Part shown: in pieces, positions 16,772 through 24,163 of the stretch
How positions within the stretch are numbered: position 1 is the stretch's first letter
How the letters are laid out: every line of letters starts with the position of its first letter
Assembly (NCBI RefSeq): GCF_026625125.1
Contig: NZ_CP113097.1
Span: forward strand, 2,728,001-2,792,000
DNA length: 64,000 bases
Direction of reading: 5' to 3'
DNA from: Pseudomonas putida
GTDB taxonomy: Bacteria; Pseudomonadota; Gammaproteobacteria; Pseudomonadales; Pseudomonadaceae
Position numbers and translations under genes: made by a program
Notes under the pieces: generated by a model
What the model was told of the DNA's origin: nothing
The model's database searches: none
What the model saw: the letters and a program-made list of their open reading frames with translations, nothing else

Positions 16772-17784
16772 TTGACCCAGGAAATAACACCGCAAGGCGT
16801 GCTCGGCTATGAATACGATTCCCTGAGCAAGCTGCGCGGGGAGATCAAACACGAATACGAAGCCAACGGCCAGTTGCACAGCCGCGATATCGGGTCCCTC
16901 GTAGGTAGTGAAGAGTTCAGCTACGACCCGGCAGCCAACCGCTTGGACTTCAATGCGCGTCAGTTTGAGAAGGTCCAAGGCAACCGCATCAAGCGTTGGC
17001 GGGATCAGGAGTATTGGTATGACAGCCTGGGTCGGCGGGTTGCCAAGCAATCCGAGATCAACGGCAGCACGGAGCAGAAGCACTTCCTTTGGTAAGGGCT
17101 GAGGATGCTGCGTAAGCAGATGCCTGAGCAGAGCATGCTGTATGTCTAGGAGCCGGGCAGCTATGCGCCGTTGGCAAGGGTCGATTGGGCGGAAGGGGGC
17201 GCGCAGAAAGTCTACTACTTCCACACTGACCAGATTGGAACGCCTCTGGAGCTGACTGATAGCAAAAGCCAAATTGTCTGGCAGGTGACGTATCGGGCTT
17301 GGGGGCGATTGAGCAGGTGTCGATCAATGAAGTCGAGCAGAATCTGCATTTCCAAGGTCAGTATTCTGATACTGACGAGCCGCTGGGGTGGTGTTCTTCC
17401 AGGCTTGGGCAGAACATGGGGCATAGGACGGGAGATGGGATGGCTAACCATCACCTTACTCCTGAGTAGTTCATTAATAAGCCTATTGTCAGTTCTATGT
17501 TTAAAAGGCTAAAAGGGCTAGGGTTTGATGCCGACGGGGCGTAAAATGGTATTTTCTTGCCCGATAAGAAAAATGTTCAGCTTGTCGATGTGCCAGGGCA
17601 TTGAACGAATCGTGATGTCTATGCCGCTGCTGTTGGTAAGAAATTACTCGAGCTCAATAAAATGGCACGACAATGGAGTGATATTCAGTTGGCTTTGGGT
17701 ATTAAAAATATCCAGGATTGAGCAAGGTCCGGACTTCAGAACGGGTTGCTTAATACTGATCCATCTAACTTTAGGTTGCTGTGA
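16772..17784 (+). pseudogene. Rhs core remnant fused to dead AHH nuclease with four stops
   Basis: Core pieces LTQEITPQGVLGYEYD, then LRGEIKHEYEANG, and QEY joined to WYDSLGRR, show two in-frame deletions between YD repeats. TAA at 17093-17095 replaces the Gln codon in FLWQG, a TAG follows in YLYEPG, and the frame shifts at about 17300. The core ends QGQYSDTDE and is deleted straight into PLGW. The toxin reads ANHHLTPE-stop-FINKPIVSSMFKRLKGLGFDADGA-stop-NGIFLPDKKN…DVPGH-stop-TNRDVYAAAV…NIQD-stop-ARSGLQNG. The stops are at 17467, 17542, 17602 and 17719. HH, GFD.DGA.NG..LP and GH..…VY mark an AHH nuclease. Its TGA at 17782 overlaps the next GTG. Confidence 0.7.
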
Positions 17785-18386
17785 AGTTTATGAAAGAATT
17801 TTATATGATCAGTGCTGCGGAAAGCGACCATGTTCCGCTTTTCTTTGACGAGGTGTGGGTCCCAGAATTGCCTGCGTTCAATCAAGTGATTGCGAATCCT
17901 GATGTATTGGATTTTTCAGATTCTTATGAGATGGAAGCTGACCTGAATAAATTTCACGTCGATGTGACATTTGAGCAGTATCTCGCCTCATCGGAATTCA
18001 TTCGAATGTGCGAAAATTTTAATTGTAAGTTTCTGAGCATACCTGTGATGATTTCGCTTCGCGGCTCTACGAAGCCTGAAAAAGATTATAAGTTTTTCTG
18101 TGTGCTTAGTAGATGTTCATTACTAGACGTCGAGCGGTCTACCTTTGAATTGGTGGATGACGGGCTCTTGCGCCCAGAGAATGAACGGCAATATATGTCT
18201 CCTTTATATGCTCGAATAGATAGGTTTTGCGCAAGGTCAGATGTAGAATATGATTTATTCTACTGTGAAGAGTTGAAGCAAGTGGTCTGTTCTTCCGAAT
18301 TTAGAGAAGCATACTTAAAAAATAGTTTCATTGGCCTCTATTTTGAAAAAATTGATGAAGGATTTGTATGTGCTCCTTGGAGTTGA
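17781..18386 (+). CDS. Imm11-like immunity protein, second copy
   Basis: 201 residues from GTG 17781, which overlaps the toxin stop as GTGA; AGG at 17773-17775 gives a modest ribosome binding site. ATG 17790 is an alternative start. The C-terminus has ID-RFCARSDVEYDLFYCEEL and LKNSFIGLYFEKIDEGF, the Imm11/DUF1629 layout. The upstream AHH toxin is dead while this gene is open, repeating the arrangement at 11280-12810. After it, about 150 bases of AT-rich debris precede the next gene. Confidence 0.6.
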   Translation: MKFMKEFYMISAAESDHVPLFFDEVWVPELPAFNQVIANPDVLDFSDSYEMEADLNKFHVDVTFEQYLASSEFIRMCENFNCKFLSIPVMISLRGSTKPEKDYKFFCVLSRCSLLDVERSTFELVDDGLLRPENERQYMSPLYARIDRFCARSDVEYDLFYCEELKQVVCSSEFREAYLKNSFIGLYFEKIDEGFVCAPWS

Positions 18387-18539
18387 GCTCGTAAAGTCAA
18401 GCACTTCTAGAACTGCGCTGGTAGAAACACCCATTACCGGTGCATGAGAAATTATATAGATCAATTGGAAGTGGAAGTCATTGCGGGTGTGAAGTCTCTG
18501 GCATGTGAACGAAGTCATCAACCTTAAAGGGGTTAATGT

Positions 18540-18995
18540 ATGGTGACCGAGGTTGATTTGGATTTGGTGCAGGTTGTTAGTTCTGAGATCTATTAGAAGA
18601 TGCTGTCATAATTAACTAGCGTCGTTGGAATTGAGATCGAGTCAGGATATGCGGAGGTCTTCGCAAGGCACGATGCAGCGAAGCTAGTGAGAGCGGGTCT
18701 AATCGCTCAAGATATAATGGTTTTTATGAACGAAAAATATGATTTCATAAAACAATATTCTATCGTTAAACTGTCTGCACGTCCCAAAGATGAAGAGGAT
18801 GAAGAGTATTCTCCGGGATTCGCTCCCCCTGATGATGAGAGAAGCAAAACACTCAAAGTAGGCAAGTATTCGCGAGGCTTTTTGGTTACCGATAGTATAG
18901 AGTACGCTTTGGCTATCGAAGGGATCGAGCCTTTGCTTCAATATTTAAAAAACCTAGAATTCCAAATGCAAAAAACTATGCTGGTCAAATTATAG
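18540..18995 (+). pseudogene. Immunity-type gene with two early nonsense codons
   Basis: From ATG 18540, with AAAGGGG about 9 bases upstream, the frame reads MVTEVDLDLVQVVSSEIY, TAG (18594-18596), KMLS, TAA (18606-18608), then 128 further sense codons. The continuation is LTSVVGIEIESGYAEVFARHDAAKLV…LKNLEFQMQKTMLVKL. The last 102 codons would be open from 18687. The continuous protein-like reading on both sides of the stops argues for a recently inactivated gene of about 151 codons. Unlike the rest of the array, here the immunity gene rather than the toxin is broken, and no toxin precedes it. Confidence 0.5.
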
Positions 18996-19015
18996 GTTTT
19001 GTCGACGTTAAGTGA

Positions 19016-19313
19016 AATTCACCGTCGCTACCCATACGATCCGGCAGGTGAACAGATACGCTCCCTCGACAAAGCGCGTGGCGAAATCAAGTGCGAGTAC
19101 GAAGGCCACGTCCAGTTGGACAGTCGCAATACCCGCTCGGACAGTGGTAAACGGCTAGATTGAAAGTACGAGGGTTTAATAGCTATGAAAGCCTGGTGCG
19201 GCGGATTGCCAAGCAGTCGGAGATTAATGGCACCGCGGAGCAGAAGCGTTTCTTGTGGCAAGGGCTCCGGGTATTGCGTGAGGAGACGCCTGGCCAGAGC
19301 ATTCTGTGTCTTC
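19016..19313 (+). pseudogene. Last, heavily degraded Rhs core fragment
   Basis: IHRRYPYDPAGEQIRSLDKARGEIK and, after a deletion and frameshift, YESLVRRIAKQSEINGTAEQKRFLWQGLRVLREETPGQSIL. There is no toxin tail. It marks the right-hand end of the Rhs array. Confidence 0.65.
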
Positions 19314-19391
19314 TACCTTGAGACTGTCGATGATCAATTATTGACTTCTGATTTCTAGGCCTAATTCAAGCCCTATCTGCTCCCGATAAGG

Positions 19392-19934
19392 TTACTCATC
19401 CATGTTAAGGCATAATTTATTCCCATCCACTATTTTGCAGGGCCATCTATTTTCTGTGTAACTGTCGGGCACAAAACAGAAACCGGGGTGGCTTACCCAA
19501 TAGGTCTGCCAGGCCGAGCCTGACTTCCTCAGTTGTGGGCAACTGGTATAGTCCAGTTTATTAAGCGCAATTGTCGTGACGATGCCCGCTAACGGCGCGA
19601 GCACGATGAGCGAGTAAACAGAGGCTTTCATCATTCCCGTCTGAAATTTCGCAAGGCCGGATTTGGTAGGTGGATCGAACCTTTTTCCTGTGTATATTGC
19701 GAACGCGCTTGCAACGACGCAAACAAGCATCACGGGCGGGGCCATGAGCAAGCCGAAAGCCATGTATTGAACCTCAATTGCCGACGCCTGTCGCCACAGC
19801 TGCCCGTAAATTGGCAGCACATGAGCGATCAACCAATACGTAGAAAATCCACCTATTGTCGCACATATCAAGAGCGTCAATGCGGCACGTAGCCTGAACT
19901 TGAGAGATTCAGTAGACCATTTACTCGGAGTCAT
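19392..19934 (-). CDS. Multi-pass membrane protein of unknown function
   Basis: 180 residues from ATG at 19932-19934. Hydrophobic segments at about 17-40, 55-80 and 105-128 predict three membrane spans, followed by a ~55-residue Cys-containing C-terminal domain (SCPQLRKSG…HPGFCFVPDSY…WPCKIVDGNKLCLN) that would be periplasmic. It may belong to the DUF1240 group, but I am not sure. No ribosome binding site is obvious. It borders the Rhs array and may be accessory. Confidence 0.5.
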   Translation of the reverse strand: MTPSKWSTESLKFRLRAALTLLICATIGGFSTYWLIAHVLPIYGQLWRQASAIEVQYMAFGLLMAPPVMLVCVVASAFAIYTGKRFDPPTKSGLAKFQTGMMKASVYSLIVLAPLAGIVTTIALNKLDYTSCPQLRKSGSAWQTYWVSHPGFCFVPDSYTENRWPCKIVDGNKLCLNMDE

Positions 19935-20368
19935 TGGTGCGTGCTCAAAACCTAGGGTGTTGAAGTCCGGAAAGCGCAGGCAGCTTGACGCCTCAGGCCA
20001 ATCGAAGCCTGGTGTGCTCGGAATAAAATTAGGGGGTAAATCATGTAGTAATCCTGAATCCCTTTGTCGATGGCCGCACGCAACAAGCGCTTCAGTAAAA
20101 CTATTGATAACGTCATTCTATAGCGCTCAAGGTCGCTCGTGTCGATGGGTTCGGTCAATTGTCGGATATTGTCAACGGGGTAACGTTGGGCGTCCCTTTG
20201 ATCTCAAGGTCGTTATCCCCAAGCAGAGCACCCAGACACGCCATTGAGTCGCCCCGGCCATGGGCTTCGATAAGAGATCGGTGGCCGCATCCCAAGCCTC
20301 GTTCGATAACTACACAGCCGGCCCATCAAAATCTGCCACACGAAAAGGCCAGCCTGCAGATTGACTAC
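19935..20368. other. Intergenic stretch with possible minus-strand remnants
   Basis: No convincing gene. A 68-codon minus-strand frame at 19952-20158 (MTEPIDTSDLERYRMTLSIV…) and a protein-like minus-strand reading at about 20160-20280 (…SMACLGALLGDNDLEIKG…) might be pieces of a decayed gene. Neither has a recognised family. Confidence 0.3.
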
Positions 20369-20638
20369 CTAACGACGCATCCCGAGCTCAGCATCATCCA
20401 GAAGCGCCTTGGCCAGCGCGCTCAGGTAGTAGGACGCCCAGATCAGTTGCGGATTTTCATCCATCACCCCGGTGATGGTCAGATCGCGCACGCAACCCAT
20501 CAGCTCCGAGGCTTGCTCCCTGGCATCCTGGCAGGGGATACCTGGGGCGATGCAGAACAGCGGGCGGGTTTGGCCCTCAGCCTGGTAGAACATGGTTTTG
20601 CCGGGTGTGGTGTATTCGTTTGTGCCGTCTTTTGGCAT
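20369..20638 (-). CDS. DUF3077 family small protein
   Basis: 89 residues from ATG at 20636-20638 with AGGGAGC about 6 bases upstream on the minus strand. PLFCIAPGIPCQDAREQASELMGCVRDLT and QLIWASYYLSALAKALLDDAE are the features of the Pseudomonas DUF3077 family. Function unknown; these are short cytoplasmic proteins found in many copies in Pseudomonas genomes. Confidence 0.7.
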   Translation of the reverse strand: MPKDGTNEYTTPGKTMFYQAEGQTRPLFCIAPGIPCQDAREQASELMGCVRDLTITGVMDENPQLIWASYYLSALAKALLDDAELGMRR

Positions 20639-20671
20639 TGGCTAGCTCCCTGAAAATGCGGGTGCCTGGGC

Positions 20672-20707
20672 TGGCCCTTTCGCCGGCAAGCCGGGCCCAC
20701 ACGGGTT
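20672..20707. repeat. REP-type element
   Basis: A GGCTGGCCCTTTCGCCGGC core followed by AAGCCGGGCCCACACGGG resembles the P. putida REP palindrome, with slight divergence in the second arm. It lies upstream of the DUF3077 gene. Confidence 0.5.
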
Positions 20708-20802
20708 CACCACGCGCCTAAGGGTCGTCTACAACCTCAGGGGCGGCGCCGTGCGAGTGGTTAGCCTTTGAAAACGCCAGAACAGGCCTGACATGATGCG
20801 GC

Positions 20803-21045
20803 TTAGTGAAGCGTTCTCGGCTCTGTCGGCATTTGCACTTGCACCAAGGCCACCTCAAGCAGCTTGCGCAAGGTTTCGAGCTCGTGCATGGAGGTCATGA
20901 TCAACAAGGAGCAGGGCGATTTGGGGTGCATCACCATCGCCTGCTGGGCGACGGCCTCGGCACAGAGTGCGTAGTCCGCAGCCATCATGAGTGTGTCTTC
21001 CAGGGTGTGGGGAGTGTGGGGTGGGTCGGGGACTATCTTCAGCAT
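20803..21045 (-). CDS. Small Pseudomonas protein of unknown function
   Basis: 80 residues from ATG at 21043-21045 with GAGAGGG 5 bases upstream. Sequence MLKIVPDPPHTPHTLEDTLMMAADY…SLLIMTSMHELETLRKLLEVAL, mostly helical. Similar short proteins with a MxKIVPDPP opening occur next to DUF3077 genes in pseudomonads. Function unknown. Confidence 0.55.
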   Translation of the reverse strand: MLKIVPDPPHTPHTLEDTLMMAADYALCAEAVAQQAMVMHPKSPCSLLIMTSMHELETLRKLLEVALVQVQMPTEPRTLH

Positions 21046-21526
21046 AAAACCCTCTCAGTGCCTGCAGGGCTGCCGCAAATCCGCTGTCAAACGGAAAGGG
21101 TGGCAGCTGTTCGTGGGTTGACAGACCGAGGGCACTGAGAATCCCGGCGCACACAGAGGTGCCCCACGTACAGCTGCCATAACAGGCATTGCACATGCTC
21201 TCAGTGACTCACGGTCTGTCAAAACCGTATCGCCGATTGGCAGCGACCGGCCGAGACTATGACCCACGTTTAGCGCATGCAACGAAAAACAGGTGCACGC
21301 ATTATCTTTGGGAAATGGACTACAACAAAGGGAATTAATCTGATTCTTTCAGCCGTTTTCCGTAGGAAAACATCCCCGCCACCGTGATGTTCCACCACGT
21401 GAAACCACATTCAATTGTGCTCCCGCCCCACTCGCGCTTATCTGTTCGCAACCACGACCTGCCTCAACCGTCGTGACCTCAAAGCGAACAACAAGAACGG
21501 GACCCACCCGCGCGAGGAGATTCCCC
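21046..21526. other. Intergenic region upstream of the M20 hydrolase cluster
   Basis: No gene supported in these 480 bases. The 3' part probably contains the promoter of the amidohydrolase cluster and carries the palindrome noted at 21355-21371. Confidence 0.4.
21355..21371. promoter_or_regulatory. Palindrome, candidate operator of the IclR-linked cluster
   Basis: GTTTTCCGTAGGAAAAC, 7-bp perfect arms around GTA, 156 bases before the M20 hydrolase start. TTTCC/GGAAA half-sites are of the kind bound by several IclR-family regulators, and an IclR gene ends the cluster. A short hairpin is the alternative reading. Confidence 0.35.
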
Positions 21527-22696
21527 ATGCAGCAGCACCAGCACATCCTGGCCTGGCTCACCGACGTAGCCAGCGACCTGCGCGCCATCCGCCACGATAT
21601 CCATGCCCACCCCGAACTCGGTTTTGAAGAAAGCCGCACCGCGGCCCTGGTCGCGCAACTGCTCCAGGAGTGGGGCTACGAAGTGCACACCGGCATCGGC
21701 AAAACCGGTGTGGTCGGCGTGCTGCGCAATGGCAGCAGCCCACGCAAACTGGGCCTGCGTGCCGATATGGACGCACTGCCTATCGTAGAAACCACCGGCG
21801 CTGAATACACCAGCCGTCACCAGGGCTGCATGCACGCCTGCGGCCATGACGGCCACACCACCATGCTGCTCGGCGCGGCTCGCTACCTGGCGGCCACGCG
21901 CCAGTTCGACGGCACGCTGACGCTGATTTTCCAGCCGGCCGAGGAGGGCCAGGGCGGGGCCGAGGCGATGCTGGCCGATGGGCTGCTGGAGCGCTTCCCG
22001 TGTGATGCGCTGTTCGGCATGCACAACATGCCGGGGCTGCCGGCGGGGCACCTGGGTTTTCGTGAAGGGCCGATGATGGCTTCGCAGGACCTGCTGACCG
22101 TGACCATCGAAGGCGTCGGCGGGCATGGCTCCATGCCGCACCTGACGGTCGACCCATTGGTGGCGGCAGCCAGTGTGGTGATGGCGCTGCAAACCGTGGT
22201 GGCGCGCAATATCGATGCGCAGGAGGCGGCGGTGGTAACCGTGGGCGCCCTGCAGGCAGGCGAGGCGGCCAACGTGATCCCGCAGCAGGCGCTGCTGCGG
22301 TTGAGCTTGCGTGCGCTGAACGCCGAGGTGCGGGCGCAGACCTTGGAGCGGGTGCAGGCGATCATCGTCAGCCAGGCCCAAAGCTATGGCTGCAGCGCCC
22401 GCATCGAACACCGCCCGGCGTACCCGGTGCTGGTCAACCACCCCGACGAAAACGCCTTTGCCCACCAGGTCGGCGTCGAGCTGCTCGGCGCCGAGGCGGT
22501 GGATGGCAACACCCGCAAGCTGATGGGCAGCGAAGACTTCGCCTGGATGCTGCAACGCTGCCCCGGCGCCTACCTGTTCATCGGCAACGGCGTACAGCGC
22601 CCGATGGTGCACAACCCTGCCTACGACTTCAACGACGACATCCTGCTGACCGGTGCCGCCTACTGGGGCGCCCTCACCGAGCGCTGGCTCAACTAG
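21527..22696 (+). CDS. M20 family metallo-amidohydrolase (hippurate hydrolase-like)
   Basis: 389 residues from ATG 21527 with GAGGAGA 7 bases upstream; the frame is open further up but has no signal there. M20D features: HAHPELGFEE (26-35), GLRADMDALP (76-85), the metal-binding CMHACGHDGH (C105, H107), FQPAEEGQGG with the catalytic Glu pair (139-140), GMHNMP (~164), and GSEDFAW near the end. It should hydrolyse an N-acyl or amide bond of an amino-acid-like substrate with two divalent metals in the cytoplasm. It leads a cluster with a transporter, an amidase and an IclR regulator. The substrate cannot be read from sequence. Confidence 0.85.
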   Translation: MQQHQHILAWLTDVASDLRAIRHDIHAHPELGFEESRTAALVAQLLQEWGYEVHTGIGKTGVVGVLRNGSSPRKLGLRADMDALPIVETTGAEYTSRHQGCMHACGHDGHTTMLLGAARYLAATRQFDGTLTLIFQPAEEGQGGAEAMLADGLLERFPCDALFGMHNMPGLPAGHLGFREGPMMASQDLLTVTIEGVGGHGSMPHLTVDPLVAAASVVMALQTVVARNIDAQEAAVVTVGALQAGEAANVIPQQALLRLSLRALNAEVRAQTLERVQAIIVSQAQSYGCSARIEHRPAYPVLVNHPDENAFAHQVGVELLGAEAVDGNTRKLMGSEDFAWMLQRCPGAYLFIGNGVQRPMVHNPAYDFNDDILLTGAAYWGALTERWLN

Positions 22697-22806
22697 GCAG
22701 CTTCAAGCTTCAAGCTTCAAGCTTCGAGCTTCAAGCTGCAAGTAAAGGCCGCGCATGGCCCGCTTCTGCTTGCAGCTTGCAGCTTGCAGCTTGCAGCTTG
22801 CAGCTC
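22697..22806. repeat. Inverted arrays of short tandem repeats
   Basis: CTTCAAG/CTTCGAG units (22700-22735) on one side and CTTGCAG units (22766-22803) on the other, separated by ~30 bases. The left end (CTTCAAGCTGCAAG) and right array (CTTGCAGCTTGCAG) are partly complementary, so a large imperfect hairpin can form. It sits in the gap between the hydrolase and the transporter, and may act as a terminator/attenuator or as a spacer of repeat origin. Confidence 0.6.
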
Positions 22807-22852
22807 GCCGTTCGCCGCCGTTTCTGGCCAACAGATTGATGGAGTGTCCCGC

Positions 22853-24163
22853 ATGCAGACTTCACACACAGGCGCGTCGCGTACCCGGCAAGTGGTCGCG
22901 GCGGTCATCGGTAATGCCCTGGAGTGGTATGACTTTATCGTGTACGGCTTTCTGGCCAGCATCATCGCCCGCCAGTTCTTTCCCTCCGACGACGAGTACG
23001 CCTCGCTGCTGATGGCCTTGGCCACCTTCGGCGTGGGATTTTTCATGCGGCCGGTGGGCGGGGTGCTGCTGGGTATCTATTCCGACCGCAAAGGGCGCAA
23101 GGCGGCGATGCAACTGATCATCCGCCTGATGACCGTGTCCATCGCCATGATCGCCTTTGCGCCCAGCTACCTGGTCATTGGCATGGGCGCGCCGCTGTTG
23201 ATCGTGGTGGCGCGCATGCTGCAGGGCTTTGCCACGGGCGGGGAATACGCCAGTGCCACGGCGTTTCTGGTAGAAAGTGCACCGGCCCATCGCAAGGGGC
23301 TGTATGGCTCGTGGCAGCTGGTGGGGCAGTGCCTGGCGGTGTTTTCGGGCGCGGCCATGGTCGCGCTGGTGACCCACCTGTGCACTCCCGAGGCGTTGGA
23401 CAGCTGGGGCTGGCGAATTCCGTTCGTGATCGGCTTGCTGATCGGGCCGGTGGGGCTGTGGATTCGCAAGCACATGGAAGAGCCCGAGGCGTTCCTCGAA
23501 GCGCGCAAGCAGGCCAAGGGCCAGGCGCCGAGCTTGTGGCAGGTGCTGCGCGAGCATCGGCGCAGCTTGCTGGTGTCGATGGGGCTGGCCTGTGGGGCGA
23601 CCGTGTCGTTTTACGTGGTGCTGGTGAACATGCCCACCTTCGCCCACAAAAACCTTGGCCTGCCACTGGACCAGGTGCTGCTGGTGCAGATGCTGGCCGT
23701 GGGCCTGATGACCGTGGTCATCCCCCTGGCCGGAGCACTGTCGGACCGGCTTGGCCGGCGCCCGGTGCTGATGGCCTTTACCTTGGCATTTTTCGTGATG
23801 GTGTACCCGCTGTACGTGTGGGTAGCCGCAGCGCCGTCGATCGAGCGCCTGCTGGTGATGCAACTGCTGCTGTGTACCGCCATCGGCGGCTTCTTCGGGC
23901 CGGCGCCCACCGCCTTGGCCGAGCAGTTCCCGATCGAGGTGCGCTCCACCGGGGTGTCGGTGGCCTATAACGTGGCGGTGATGGTGTTCGGCGGCTTCGC
24001 GCCGTTGATCGTCACGTGGCTGAGCAAGGTGCTGGGCACCCCGGTGGCGCCGTCGTTCTATGTGCTGTTCGCTTGCTTGTTGACTCTGCTGGGCACCTAC
24101 TGCCTGAAAGAAGCCCCTCGCGCTGGCAAAGCTGCCGCTTTCAACTTTGGAGTGAAACCGTGA
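22853..24163 (+). CDS. MFS transporter, metabolite:H+ symporter (MHS) type
   Basis: 436 residues from ATG 22853 with GGAG about 10 bases upstream. The N-terminus RQVVAAVIGNALEWYDFIVYGFLA and the loop SDRKGRKAAM are the signature of the MHS (ProP/KgtP/citrate) branch. About 12 membrane segments. DRLGRRPVLM in the second half is the repeat of the loop motif. It probably imports the substrate of the flanking hydrolases with protons. Its TGA overlaps the GTG of the amidase, so the two are translationally coupled. Confidence 0.85.
   Translation: MQTSHTGASRTRQVVAAVIGNALEWYDFIVYGFLASIIARQFFPSDDEYASLLMALATFGVGFFMRPVGGVLLGIYSDRKGRKAAMQLIIRLMTVSIAMIAFAPSYLVIGMGAPLLIVVARMLQGFATGGEYASATAFLVESAPAHRKGLYGSWQLVGQCLAVFSGAAMVALVTHLCTPEALDSWGWRIPFVIGLLIGPVGLWIRKHMEEPEAFLEARKQAKGQAPSLWQVLREHRRSLLVSMGLACGATVSFYVVLVNMPTFAHKNLGLPLDQVLLVQMLAVGLMTVVIPLAGALSDRLGRRPVLMAFTLAFFVMVYPLYVWVAAAPSIERLLVMQLLLCTAIGGFFGPAPTALAEQFPIEVRSTGVSVAYNVAVMVFGGFAPLIVTWLSKVLGTPVAPSFYVLFACLLTLLGTYCLKEAPRAGKAAAFNFGVKP

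Noticed and set aside
1..19320. Insertion sequence or transposon explaining the Rhs duplications
   Set aside because: No transposase frame or terminal inverted repeats were found at the fragment borders; homologous or microhomology recombination of the core explains the copies better.
20855..21196. 113-codon minus-strand frame starting MCNACYGSC
   Set aside because: It overlaps in another frame the 80-residue gene 20803-21045, which has a good ribosome binding site and a Pseudomonas-like sequence; only its first half looks protein-like.
22697..22806. Possible CRISPR array
   Set aside because: Units are 7 bases with no spacers; it is a tandem repeat, not a CRISPR.
22862..23863. Minus-strand 333-codon frame opposite the MHS transporter
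   Set aside because: His/Gln-rich antisense shadow of a membrane protein gene; similar shadows lie opposite the M20 hydrolase, amidase, FtsX permease and kgu genes.
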